This document shows, in pieces, positions 11,497-24,500 of a stretch of DNA of 64,000 bases (the first letter of the stretch is position 1; each line of letters begins with the position of its first letter). Source of the stretch: Trichopria drosophilae. Its lineage: Eukaryota; Arthropoda; Insecta; Hymenoptera; Diapriidae. The stretch is taken from NCBI GenBank assembly GCA_030407085.1, contig CM059584.1, forward strand, positions 105,895,001 through 105,959,000, read 5' to 3'. The translations under genes were made by a program, and so were the position numbers. The notes beneath the pieces are model-generated. The model ran no database searches, had not been told where the DNA came from, and saw only the letters and a program-made list of their open reading frames with translations.

Positions 11497-11595
11497 AAAA
11501 TTGTGTACCATGTAGCTAATTTAGAACTAATTTTTATATAATAAAAATTAATTTAGCAATAAACATTTTGTATATCTTTAATCTTTAGTATAGTA

Positions 11596-11617
11596 AGTAG
11601 TAGTAGTAGTAGTAGTA
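11596..11617 (+). repeat. AGT trinucleotide microsatellite
   Basis: Seven consecutive AGT units in non-coding AT-rich DNA. Confidence 0.9.
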
Positions 11618-11639
11618 TTTATTTTCTTGTAAACAGCGA

Positions 11640-13740
11640 TTACTATCCCAAGGTTTATTATAGAAAAGAATATCATGGATTAGACGCTATACAAATTTTT
11701 GCGTTTAAACCTATAAATTACTTTTGGAAAATTGCGAGAAAATGAAAAGAAAAGGGTTTTACTCAGGAGTGCAAAGACTTAATAAATTCATTACTAAACT
11801 TTTATTCTATATTTAATAACTCGCTAGTATATCATTAGCACCATGGTGCAAGGGCACAATTGTTAAATTTAATTTTGATATAAATAGTAGAATCTGTTTA
11901 GATTTTGTCCGATTCGATTATTCATATGATAGATTAGAATTGAAAATAAGATAAATAAATAATAGATAATTATAATTATATTCAAAATAAAATTATATTG
12001 ACTACTACCCTCAAGTAGTTTAGGAATAACGAAATTCATTACATTTAATGAGGTACAGGTCACTTTTAATGATGAAGCAAGTTTCGTTAATGAATTTAGT
12101 ATTTTCGGTAATGGACACCTGGTTTGGACTAAAGCCAGAGAAGGAAATACCGTTTTATCTATTTTACTTCGTTGATTAAAATTTGACACTTATTAAGGTA
12201 ATTTTTCTATCTTCCATATTATATCAGTAGTAGTACATATTCCTACAACGGATTATTAAATGAAATTTTATTTCACTACACATTCAGTACATTTATTACT
12301 AATACTTTTTCATAATTTAAGATTTCGTAACACGATATTTGTCGTAAATATGTTGTATATGTTGATGTAAATTTAATGAAATTCTAAATTTTAGGTTTCA
12401 TGTATAAGAATTAAACGAACTTTGAGAGTATTTAGGGTATTGGGTGAATAAATCATCTAAAAACAGTTTTGTAGTAATATTTCTCAAACATTCATAAAAA
12501 AATGTATTTTCTATTCTTGTAAGATTTAATAGAGCAATAAATGTAGCGCAATGCCCTGAATATCACGTTTCAGTATACGTAATTGACATTTACGAAGTAC
12601 AATTTCACGTTGGCGCATTCAATACCCAATTAAAAAATGTTAGAGGCTATTTTGGAAATCTAAACCTTTTCACGTGTTTATGATTTGTTTTATTTTAAAA
12701 ATATAAAAATAATCGGATGTTTAAAGAATACGCAACATTTATTTAATTTTGTATTTTAATTTAAATAATGGGAGACTTGCTCACACTTATTTTTTCAATT
12801 TAGTTCAAATATTAATTGTAATATTTTTAATAATCGGAAGCAAATATCGGCTTAAACGTGTCTAGATCGCCCTGCTCTTCTCCATTCATGGTTTACCGGA
12901 TATGACGCGTATGCTGCATCTTTGTCAACATGTTCTTAACCATCTTTTGTCCCTTGCGGCATTTCAGGGGTTGGAGCGCAGACTTTATTGTGCTCCACAC
13001 GAGCTGGTACACTCGAATTCAACATTTTTCGCGCAGGTTAGTAAATATCGACAAGGCGAGGTCTTTTCACATGCCACAAATCCATTTCTATATTTGCGAT
13101 GAATATCACTGAATATTCAAAAATAAATATTTTTGTATATTGTTTTTTGTTATTAATATTGAAAGAAAATGCCGTTGAACTTTCTTAACCAATTTTATTT
13201 TTCGACTCGACAAATAATTTTGTCTTTCGGGATTTGGTGTACAGAAGTTTTCGAGGTTTATAATTAGGGTTTTCTGACCAGATTTTTGAAGTTCACAATG
13301 GCGGTATCAAAATGGCGGACGTTAACCTTTTTATTTCATTAAAAAAATCGTTTCCTAAGCAAAATTAGGAAAGGAAACTGTCTCTTACGATTTTTGTCTA
13401 AATCGCGGGGTTTAAAAAAATCCGAATGAAAGAAAATCTTATCTATAATACCATCGTGCGACGAAAATCGTAGAAAGTTAGACATTTGTTTTCGGAAACA
13501 GTCTACTGTAAATGAAAATCACAAGATACACTTTGCTTTATAATTTTTCGGGACATATGATGACATTTGTTTCTTTTGTGAAATTTAAAAATGTATGAAG
13601 CCATTTTGAGTTTTGAAAAATTAAGGCCTGGTTTATAATCAGTGTGATCTTTAAAAACCCCATGAATTAATAAATTAATTCACTTGATTTAAAATGTTGG
13701 CTTGCGCCATTTTGAATTTTTATATTTTTAGTTAAAATTC
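11640..13740. other. AT-rich non-coding stretch
   Basis: No supported gene. A short GC-richer patch at 12865-13060 gives two overlapping 60-66 residue frames without recognisable features. At 13298-13322 two close copies of the YY1/Pho-like string ATGGCGG occur (ACAATGGCGG and AAAATGGCGG). Confidence 0.5.
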
Positions 13741-13749
13741 GTGATCGAG

Positions 13750-13985
13750 ATACGTTTAGAATTTACTTTTGACAAACGCTGTATCATTTTCAAAATATTT
13801 TTTTATCCTAAAAACGATGGTGTTCACAGCATTTTCTTATCTTGTTGAATTTTCAAAGAAAGTGAGGTTAAATGGTTCAAAATTTGCATTGTATTTTTTG
13901 CTCAATACCGGATTGAGGGTTTTTTGTGACGAACGAGAATTTTTGATATATTTAACTTTACTTTTCTTGAAAAAGTGACGTAATA
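13750..13985 (+). mobile_element. Single unit related to the 27.1-27.7 kb fold-back element
   Basis: Shares with 27.1-27.7 kb the order TTTACTTTTGACAA, GTATCATTTTC, then GTGAGGTTAAATG and TTCAAAATTTGCATT. It is probably a lone or truncated copy of that element. The open frame across it (13769-13978) is treated as non-coding. Confidence 0.5.
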
Positions 13986-15540
13986 GGAAACTTCTGTTAG
14001 CGCCATCTTTTTCAGGAAGAAAGAATAATTCTGATCAGATGCTACTAGCGATTTAATAATTTGAATCGAAAAATACTTTGGAAATTATACATCGCTTGTC
14101 AATGGCAAATGGGTATAGAAAATTCTTATCAAATAAAAGTCCGTGTACACATTTTTTAAAAATTGTTAATTTTTTTATAATAACATACTTTTGAACTTTA
14201 TATGGTATTTGATGTATTAACCTTTGGAGTGCCTGATTGAGTTGGCAGGTTTTATAATTGTGATAAAATTTTTGCTTTGTATACATACAGAACAAATTTA
14301 GTTAATCCAACAATTTTATAAACGTAAACACGAGGCTACATAACTATTTCTTTAAAAAATAAGACAATTATATTGTTCCGTTTACTATTTCTCGATCGTT
14401 AAATGTGAGTGGTAAAAGAAATGTAGTAAAATAGAGTAAACGAAAATAACCTCTTGTCGGATAGCAAATATATTGATTCTATGGTATATTTTACAATATT
14501 TCGAATTTTAAAATTAACGCACAGTTAACAATTTTACACGTTGTTAATTCTACTATTATTAAATATGTTACCATTTCTACCATTTTTTAACGGTTTCATT
14601 AATCTTTCTCTATGTGTACAATGTACCCTGGTAGAAATCGATTTTCGTGCTGGCGAGCGCCATGTCAGCGCCATGCATGGGTCCTGTTGACTGGTAAAGC
14701 GCAAGTAGAGACCATGCATAGCGCATGGTGAAAAAATCAGGTTCCACCATTTTCTATGTCGCTCTTTCGAATGTTGAATGAAAAAAAATGAAATTAATAT
14801 ATACATATATATATGATTTTAACATATATAGTTGAAAGACGTGATTTTTTCAAGACGTATTTAAAACCCATAAAATATGATTAAAAAATTATCGTTATGT
14901 GCACTTAAAGAACTTATTGTTGAATCAATCTATAGAACCATGTGAATATTTAAATAAAATTATCTCAATATGAGTTCGAAATCTACTGATGTAAAATATG
15001 ATGGATATGAAGTACGTTTTATATTTTACAAACGTTTATTTCTTAATCTCCGTGGGTTTATCTTGAGGTATATTTTCAATCGGTGAAATCTTTATTTCTA
15101 TTCGCAGTGAATTCAACATTAAGTAGAGGAATCCAGGACAATAATTGTGTAATATGAAAATGAGACATTTTGCAAGCATTGTCTTTACTATTATAGTTTA
15201 CGATTTCTTTTATAGACATAGTTAGTAGTGTTTGCATTTTATTAATATGAATAACTTAATTTCTGTTTACAATGACTTAAGTATCACTTAAAAAGTATGA
15301 AAACGCGTAATTGTTTACATTTTCCTATTAAAATATTTGCAGTCTACAGTAACGTTTTTTGTCTCTAGGTAAAGAGTATGCTGTTAATCCCCTGATGTTG
15401 ACAGGATATTGGACCCCTTACAAAGACATGCTTTTTACGACGGATTACTGGAAAATAATTATTTTACGGTAATCACTGAAAGAAAATATTAAATTTGGGA
15501 AAAACATAAGACAAAACTAGAGCCTAATGGTGCGTTCGAT
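13986..15540. other. AT-rich non-coding stretch with short inverted repeats
   Basis: At 14626 there is a CCCTGGTAGAAATC terminus like that of the hairpin MITE family found at 28.6, 45.3 and 46.1 kb, but no matching right end. It is followed at 14650-14735 by inverted copies of AGCGCCATGCATGG. An inverted CTCF-like core lies at 13999-14008. No gene is supported. Confidence 0.45.
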
Positions 15541-15546
15541 ATGTCC

Positions 15547-15654
15547 TGTAATATTATTAAAGGATCTAATGATATTACATTAAAAAGAGTAAGTATTTAA
15601 TGTAATGTTATTAAAGGATCTAATGATATTACATTAAAAAGAGTAAGTATTTAA
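15547..15654 (+). repeat. Tandem duplication of a 54-bp unit
   Basis: Units 15547-15600 and 15601-15654 are identical except for one A/G difference at unit position 7. Each unit holds an inverted repeat beginning TGTAATAT and ending ATATTACA. The near identity implies a recent duplication. Confidence 0.9.
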
Positions 15655-15781
15655 CATTACTAATAGGTATTGACTTTCGACCCATATTTCATTTGGTTCA
15701 ACTAAAGCTCGCGCTATTTTATACTCGTAATTAAATATAAATATTTTAACTTGTGTAAATATGCGATTTTCATTGTAAGGA

Positions 15782-15800
15782 ATATATATATATATATATA
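15782..15800. repeat. TA dinucleotide microsatellite
   Basis: A run of alternating AT/TA in AT-rich non-coding DNA. Confidence 0.9.
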
Positions 15801-16066
15801 GCTTTAGATCTAGTGTTGTTTGATGGATTATTTTCAGGCATTCATTATTTATACATTTTGATTGTCGGATTCAATTGACAAGAACTATATGTATACGAAT
15901 TGAACAAACGCAGTTGGGGAGAACATATTGGCTCTTCAGATATTGGCGATTCATATATTGGCTCTTGATTTGTTAACTTGAATCTTAAAATATCACCCTT
16001 TGTTTTCTTTTTTGATCCTGACTGTAATTTTTCGTCTTGGGAACGTAACTCAGGTTAGTGTTTTTT

Positions 16067-16262
16067 AAATTCCTTGGTGTGAGAATTAAGCTTTTCCGGA
16101 GTGAAGATCGAGTCACTCGAGTGAATAAGTTCATTTTTCAGAACTTACTGTTAAATTGTGGAGTGGAAATTTACGTTTGATGAATAGGAGCTCACAATTT
16201 TAATAGAATGAATCAGTTTTCACTCCATTATTTGTGAATTTTTCAATATGGGATATTTCAAG
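16067..16262. mobile_element. MITE, same family as 59069-59256
   Basis: Starts TAAATTCCTTGGTGTGAG and ends TTTTTCAATATGGGATATTTC. The copy at 59 kb starts TAAATTCCTTGAGGTGAG and ends TTTTCCACTGGAATATCTC. The interior of both repeats GAGTGAA/TTCACTC strings. The ends are only imperfect inverted repeats of each other. No coding capacity. Confidence 0.5.
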
Positions 16263-16778
16263 AGTTAGTAAATTATTTACCTATAAATGTTAGATCTCCG
16301 GCTAATTCTTAATTGAAATGTAAATGTATGGATGGGACTCGAACTCCCATTTCACCAATTTTCTTCTGATATAATAACAACTAAGACGTATCAAATTTTA
16401 TCTATTTTAAAAAATATAGAAAATACTTAGATTCGAAAAATTGAATTCTTTAACAAGAAAAAGTGCTGATGCAGCATCCTGCAAGGTACCACTGTAGGAT
16501 TACAAGATAATTAAAATGGTTTTAGGATTAGCGAGTATTGTATTTACGATCAAGGTGTTAGATTCACAGCTAGAATCTTTTATTTTTTAGCAATATTAGT
16601 TACTTTATAGTGACTTGAAGGGGTGGAACCAGGTAACCTTGTTTGGATTTGTTTTATAAGAATTGTTTCGCACCCATGTTTGAAAGCATTAGCCACAAAA
16701 CCCGTCTTATATTTAGCATGATCGAGCATGTCGCGGATCTGAGCCTATTCGACCCAAATAGAAACAATGTTTTTTTTT

Positions 16779-16959
16779 ATTTCCAGCAGGGATCTAGCTT
16801 GGTTAATCCGATTAAAAATTGACTAGATTTCATCGAATCAAAATTAGGATCTAGCTGGAATCCAGCTGGGTTAGCCAGAGCCGTTAGAACCATTTTGACT
16901 TCTCAACTGTAACCCGGCTAGATTTCAGTCAGAGCCCGGTTGAAAATTCTACTCGGGGA
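16779..16959. mobile_element. Degenerate inverted-repeat element
   Basis: The left end TTTCCAGCAGGGATCTAGC faces a right end that reads, on the minus strand, CCCCGAGTAGAATTTTCAAC and then ATCTAGCCGGGTTA. GATCTAGCT strings recur inside. Arms match only loosely, so the call is tentative. Confidence 0.35.
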
Positions 16960-18115
16960 TGTTATGATAGCAACAATATTTCGTTCTGGTGTACAATTAA
17001 GAGAATATCGATGAATATAACGTATCGAAATCAAGCATTGATTCATTTTTCTTCATCTGCAAGAAGAACATAGGTTTGTTGCTAAACTTTCGCAGAGGTG
17101 CTTCATGTATTCCATCTTATACATTTCGTGCGTATGTAACGACCAATCGGAGCTCACTTCTTCCTGACAATTAATTGCATAATCCAGTCAATAATAGTTT
17201 TGAATACTAGGAGGACATTATGTGGTCATTAAATTAACTCCCATCAGAATGTCTTTGCGTAACGAGAGCAGAATACCTCTAGTATTTGCCAATACTGTGT
17301 TCGGGGCATGTCTCGAATGTCCGCTTTTATCGTCATATTTTAATCTTCAAGACTTCTTTAGGACTGAGGGCACCTGGGGAAATTAACAGGACTACAAAAG
17401 TGGACTGCAATAATCTTAATGTTGATGTATATAACTCCTTTGTTGCTTATTTCCATACATCGGGAAATCAACTACACTGAACAGTCATTGCAGGTGAGCG
17501 AATATGATGTTCACAATCATTAACTCCGAAGAGTATCTTATGCATGCATGGATCACAAAGATCAGTAGAATTGAAAGCAAACAAAAAAATGTTTGCGACC
17601 CTCCGTCAAACATGTTAAAATCCTCTTTGTTGGAGTTCCACTTGCTGTGAAGAAACTGGTCAATACGCAGACAAGGTTTCATTGTGCATATCGGATGACC
17701 CATCTGAAAGCCAGAAGGAAGCGAAGAAATAAATGTTTCAATAGTTTAATGGATTTCATTGCAACCAACCAACATCAATATTATGACAGACGTTTTGAAT
17801 ACACCAAAGGGGAGCTCCCTTCTACGTCCCTTCACTTTTTCTTTTATTGTAGTATTTCATTTCAAAAACATTAAACTATAATCAAATATAGTTTTCAATG
17901 GAGATTAGAAAATCTATTCAATTGTGACCATTGATGAGCATACTCCTGATGCAGAGAGAAAGACTTTTGTCAGGTTGTCGACGTGCATCAGTAGATAATC
18001 AGGTCACACTGCATTACAGTCGATCAATTAACGGTTTCCTACGTTGGGACTTTCTGCATAATACTCGTACATCACGGATTTGCCGATGTCTCGCGCATGT
18101 GACAGATTCAGCGAG
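16960..18115. other. Non-coding stretch grading into a GC-richer island
   Basis: Open frames of 60-90 residues (for example 17593-17874, plus strand) show no domain or family resemblance. The segment 17490-18115 is less AT-rich than the DNA to its left and leads into the promoter-like sequence at 18120. Confidence 0.4.
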
Positions 18116-18119
18116 GATC

Positions 18120-18154
18120 TATAAAAAGTGGCAGAGTCGGCTTTTTCGTCACTA
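18120..18154 (+). promoter_or_regulatory. TATA box with initiator at the canonical spacing
   Basis: TATAAAAAG at 18120-18128 is followed by TCACTA at 18149-18154. With A at 18151 as +1, the TATA box begins at -31, the standard distance for insect TATA promoters. Both lie in a GC-richer island, which favours a real promoter for a plus-strand transcript. Start-site use is inferred. Confidence 0.45.
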
Positions 18155-18572
18155 CAGGCTGGTGTAGCAGCGCAGGGAGTGGAGACGATAGTACATGGCA
18201 GAGACTTGGAGAGTGGTCCAGGCCGGTCGATATCTCGAAGTACCTACTTTCGAGTTCCACTCTTCGTACTCGAATATTCGACTTTCTATTTCTCTCTTTT
18301 TCTCCCTCCATGGTTCAGTTCTTTTTACCCCAACCCGTTTCCTATACCTTCGATTCGTATTTCCGTCTCCCCTTCGTCGACATCCAGTTTGCCATTCGGT
18401 TTTCCATTATTCCTATTTCCACGTTTTTCTACATTTCACGTCAACGATCTTCCGGTGCATTACGCCCATGTGTATTATGCATATTCAATCTACGAAATTG
18501 AATTTTACTTTTTGACGTTTTGGCTAAAGTGAATTATGCAATTTTGTCATGTTTATTTTTTTGAAAACAAAG
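18151..18572 (+). other. Putative first exon of an unidentified plus-strand transcript
   Basis: The segment runs from the predicted initiator to a strong donor (CAAAG|GTATGT at 18573). Inside is a 106-residue frame at 18195-18515, ATG in reasonable context, starting MAETWRVVQAGRYLEVPTFE and then rich in Phe/Ser/His. I do not recognise it, and other plus-strand frames overlap it. The exon may therefore be 5' UTR or part of a non-coding RNA. No downstream exon was identified. Confidence 0.3.
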
Positions 18573-21500
18573 GTATGTCATTGTTACATGGTTTCATTTA
18601 AAGCAATTGTTCATACTTCACCTCGTACGATATTAGAGTGCAGTATTCTTTCGTTTTCAAACATGAACATGGGCAAAATTGGTCAAGTATATTTACTCCA
18701 TAAATGAACTCCATTTTAGTTCAGAATAATGGGATTATATACGTATTCGAATTTTCATATTTTTTAGCATTCACTATTTTCTACATTTCATGGATAGGAT
18801 AATTGGGAAACTTTTTTATTAATAGTGAAAATATGATATTTTTAGATATTCGATAAAGGGTTCGATCTGTATATTAATTGCCGCTCATGCAATTTAATGG
18901 TTAGGTGTTATTAACTTAACAAAAATGGTTAAATGTGAAACAAAAACGAATTTGTTTGGAAAACTCAAGCAACAAGAGCCAATTAACTGCGTGCCATACA
19001 ATCGATGAACAATTAAAATGACGAATCATATCACTTTAAAATGTTTATTTAGTTTATTGGCGATTCAGCAAATTAGCGTGATTTATTGAGTGAATCTCTT
19101 TTTGATTCCATCCTGTACTGTGTTGACATTCGAAATACTGATAATTCATATGGAATGATACGTTTTGTTGCTGTTAAGGAGTGTGTATGTACCGATTCGG
19201 TTAGGGTTCATGACCTATCATTTAATTAAAACGACGAAACAAACCAGTTGTTTATACTATTGTACCTACTCATTTTAGAGTAAAAAAGAAATTTTTGTGC
19301 CTTCTCTTCTTGGATTGCTCCTTTTTGAGTACAATAAATTTAGTTAGTATACGCATTTTCTACTTACTACCTCGCAAAAATAATTATTTCAGGCGTTTAC
19401 ATCTGAATTACCGCAGAGTAGTTATAATGAAGTGGATATAAGTAAACAGTTCTATTATTTCTTTAGGAAAGATACACGACTGATATATTTGTAGTTCACA
19501 TCAGAAGTCAATTAATTGTTTACAAATATAGACAACTATTTTAGTTTTAATAAAGTTTAGTAAAATTTTAGTTGGTACATTGTGAATTCAAAAATATAAA
19601 AGTTAAGCAATAATGGTATGGTAATATGAACTGTACAGATGTAAAACCTTACATCGTTAGTTATATTTCAAACTCTAGCAGATTCCTAAGATGATCAATT
19701 TTGTATAAACTACAGGGTGAATAATAAATAACGATCGTTAATTTTGGCAACTTTTTTGTTATGTAATGTCCGAAATGTCATATGTATTCTTAAGAGGAAG
19801 TATTTTGTATAAATGAATCCCAAAATTGATTGAACGTGTTTTTATGCAAATGATAGATCATTCCTTATAGATGTATTCCCCAAAGTATCGACTAGCGTTC
19901 ATTTTGGTGTATAACCCTTTTTGTTCCGCAATTCCGAAACTTGGACTTAACATTCAGTGCTGTAACTTCTGTTCAAACCGTCGTTTTAAAAATGAAAATT
20001 TATCAAGAGCGATAGTTTTGGTAATCCTCTTTCAAATCTCGAATGATGTGATTTAAAAAAATGATTATGTTTACGAAAAATATTGCTTATTGCAAAAGGT
20101 ACTAATCCCGTTTCTTTGCATAGTCCCATCTTTCAATTTATCTCAGAAAACTAAATGAGTGCTTGCAGATGGCGCTATCAATTATAACGGGTCGAAAATA
20201 TGGCGAACTGAGATGAAACAGTAAATATAATGATTTATAAACTAACTAATCTCAGGATTGTTCTTTCATACATAACTAATTATTTAGATACAATGTGCTC
20301 TTTAAATTTGAATTAGTTAAAAACTACCAATAAGAAAATAAAAAGTGAGTCACCAAATGAATTAGTAATCATTTTTGTTAATAAAAAGTGAAATCCTACT
20401 ACTTTATTACTAATTCTATAAATTACTGAAATAAAAAAGTCGATATCTACGTGTAGATTAGTAGAATGTTACTAATTAATTGGTATTTTCGAACTATTTG
20501 CCAGTAAAAAACATACTAATTGATGGAAACCCACTTTTCGCTACAGATAAGTCGTTTTTCATTAATTCAAGTTTAGACGGTGGTTTTACTGATTTCTTGT
20601 ATAATTTTAATTCAAATTTCGATGTTTCCATGTTATTGCATACGCGTGAAATTGAAAGTGACTTTATACACTTGTGAATCAGTTTATAACCTAAAAATTG
20701 AGAGCTACAGGGCGATTTATTAATGAGAAAATTGTTAGTTTTTACTATGATTGTAAGCTGAATAAAAGTGAATCTTGAAGCGGTATCTTTGAATACCTAA
20801 TTTCAAACTTAATTATTCCCAACATTAAATATTATAGCTATTATTATAGATATAATTAAAGATTCTACATTGTCTGTCGTTAAATATAATACCGAAAAAC
20901 TACTGATTCACAACTATTGATATCGCGTTCTTTACTCGTCAATATGTATTTTGTAGTTACTATATGATTCTCATTACATGAAGGTAATTTAGTGAAAACC
21001 AGATAAAAAAATAGTAAAAACCTATTGTACATAACTAATTTCAGGTTATGAACGAACCATGATGAGATTATGTTTTTAAAAATCATAATAATTACATTTT
21101 CGTCCTCTCAAACACTCGTTGTTTTTTACCGTTACACGATTAAATAAATGATATTTGAGCAAGAAAATGCAAATTTACAACTTAAAAAATAAATATTCAA
21201 GCCGCCGTTTTTTTTTTGTTCAAAAAATTCCGAGGGGAGAAGAAATACCTGAGCAAAGAGACCCGATTTGCAACGTTTGTAGGAGGCAGTATCGGCCATA
21301 TTCAATGTAAAAAAACGTGCTTCTTTCGAAAAAAAAGTAAACCAAATTTCGATAAATTTTTTTGTTATTTAATCGCGGGCTGATGCTGACCTGAAAAACG
21401 AGGAGCAAAACGATAGATCTTGACATTTTTCAAGTTTTTCTAACGGCGTTTGGGACAAATTTACAGCGCCGATTGTTGCGACCAAATTTCAGTATTTTGG

Positions 21501-24500
21501 GACGAAAAGGGTTAATTAAATATCTGTGATTCCAAAGCTAATGTTGTCTACGCATATAAAAAATAAAAATATTTTACTATTGAATAAAATTAGTTTCATT
21601 TGCAATCTTTAGAAACTGAAGTTTATTTATATTCTACTATTTGCATGAAAGTCAAGATCGTGAAAAAATCATCACTAAAAATTTTTAATTTTGAAAAATT
21701 CTTTTGGACAGCCAAGTTATAATAAATGTATTGACTTCTTCAGAAACGAGAGAAAAAGTTTACGTAAAAAAGGAATACATGGCAAGGAAAAACGTTTGTC
21801 CTTTCACACTTAAGAATCTCTGACTTGCCAATATGATTTCACTATGTTAAGTTTTTATAACAAAAATAATTATTTTAGGATCCTTTTATAAAAGGAAGAG
21901 CAAATAATAATAAATAAATAAAATTACTGTAAAACCTAAGGAAATGGAAGAAAAAGTGAATTTCAATATTGACTAAATCACTAATGTATATCATACTGCA
22001 CAGTATTATTTATATTTTTAACTTTCAATTCAATAATTGCAAAATACAAAGAAATAATCGATTCACAATATACATTTTTATTCAATTTTGAAACAAAACT
22101 TTCTATATGTGAATTGATTATACGCTGGCCGACCAAAACCAAGAATGTAGTCCACAAATTGAGTAATCTAAAGAATCATATTATTTTTTTAAATATATAT
22201 GATTAAACCGATAATCTGAGGATCTGAGGATTAAAAATGTTGAATGAAAAATATCTAAATTGTGGCCACAGGAATAAAAAATAAAAATACTCAAAAATTC
22301 ATGATTACTATTGGTTTTCGTATTTATTTTAATACGTGTTTATTGAAGCAAATTCTAGATGACATAATCGCATAAGTTAATTACAATTAGTTGGGTTACG
22401 ACAGTAATAAGGGAGCGGTTTGAAGGATAGAACCTTCAATACCTAAGGGCATCTGATTTCAAGCGTATCGAGATTAAAGTGACGAAATTTCTAAATGGTT
22501 AGCAGAACGAAGTGAAATGTTAAATTGCTCTAAAAATAATTTCCTTCCGTTTTCAATTTAATAATTCTTACTAAATTATCAGTATACGATTGACAAATCA
22601 ATACTTTCTTTGTCATACGAGGCTGAAAAATACTATTTTACGTCCATTTTTATGGGATTAAAATAGATGTTCACTTCATCGAAAGTTACACAAATAAGAT
22701 GGAAGTTTCCTACTCTTTAAAAGTTATTCGCATAAAGTCGAATTTTAACCCTGTTATGACGAAATATCTTATTCGTATCATAATCGGAAATTTTTAAATC
22801 CGAAAGTTTCTTCGTGACGCTCGGGCACGCTGACCGTCTGATGGCGTAAAAGTCTTTCTTTGCGCCCTCGTCACGAAAATAACTAATGAATTGTTATACA
22901 CATGCTACCAATATTAATAATACGTCTGGTCTATTTTATGACTCGTTATTTTTTAATTGTGTTAACAAATATTTGAAACTTTTCCTTTGAATTGTTTTCA
23001 TCTTTTTCAGTGAGTGACAATTTCTAGAATATTTTGCTCGTTACTTTCATCTTTTTTGTAAGACTTAAATGAGGTCAATGATTTAATTTGTAACTGCAGT
23101 TTGTCAAGTTAATGCGTATTAATTGGAACACTTGTTAAACATCACTTTCTTTTGTAAAAAGAACATTTCTAATGGATCTTGTTCACACTATCTCTGCAAT
23201 GTTCAAAATGTTTGCTTTCAATTTTGTTTTCGACCTGCAACCAAAGGATATTATTTAAGTTTATATTGTATTTTGTAAATATCAATTTCATTTTTTCTTT
23301 GATATTGTTTTACTTTGGCATATTTAGGGCGAATTTCAGGCGTGAATTCCTGTTTAGCAGTATTTGTGGATATTCATCGATGTCATCATTCATGACAATG
23401 TTTGGTTTATTACATAAGTCAACAGGTTTTGTGAAGCTGTGGGCCATTTTCGAAGTAATTTTGTGCAGTATTAATCCCGGGTTATAATCTGCACATTCCG
23501 TAATGATTTTTAGATTTTAAGATATTCATTCATTGATTCTAACTTTGAATAAATTAATGCTGTGAGTTAAATAATGCCATGTTCTTGTTCCTCGAGTTAT
23601 GCTTTGTTTTATTCAAACGTAAGTTTAAGACGAATATATTATTTTAATTAATGTAATCATATAGTATTATTGCATGCCGTGGAGAGATAAAAATAATAAA
23701 TATTCGAATTAAAATACACGAAAAATCTGTTAATATTTTAGTATGTTAATTAAAGGAATACACACAAAAAGTAAGACGCAGAAGGACATAAAGTATAACT
23801 CTTTTTAAGAATAATTAGTCATCTTTTCGTTACGTACTAATACAGAAAAACGACGTGTATTTTTCACTAGCCGTAGATTATTAAAAGTATCATAAATATC
23901 TGCATAGAAATATAAATGATCGAAATATATCAAATGGAAAATTACTATAGATGCTATAAAAAATTGTTCAAATTCATAATATTTTCCTCGTTAATTTTTC
24001 TTTTGCAATAAAACAATTTATCGTCACCATATTTGTTTTACTTGACACTTCATTATTCATTTTAGCGATGAACTATATACGAAAATCGAAGAAATTTAAA
24101 ATTACTCACTATTTATGCAAATTTACCGTATAATCCATCAGCATCAATCACAGATATTCAGTTATTGCAGAAACAATTTTTTAATTATTTCGATGAATAA
24201 TGAATCTTTGTATTTCGCTTTAAAAAGTCATAAAATATATTAAAATAATGTCATCATTGCTGTTATTTCGTGATTTGAATTACCATGTAAATGATAGAGA
24301 GAATCTTATTTTTTACTATCGGTATTTAATAGTTTAATTAGCAATGTACATATTATTTTACCAGGCAATATACATCTTAATTAGTTTATTAATTAATTAA
24401 TTACACCAATATAAAAATAATTATGGTAAAAATATTATTTTCGAAAGCCTTTTTGTCTATTTTGCATTATATTACGAAAATGATGTGTTCCATAATGAAA

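Noticed and set aside
16325..16350. Minus-strand GAGTTCGAGTCCC resembling a tRNA T-arm or B box
   Set aside because: No A box, no acceptor stem and no cloverleaf can be formed with the upstream sequence; at best a degenerate relic.
23179..23487. 102-residue hydrophobic plus-strand frame with FRREFLF after a hydrophobic segment, resembling the end of a GPCR seventh helix
   Set aside because: No NPxxY motif, no other receptor segments nearby, no ATG at the right place and typical AT-rich chance composition.
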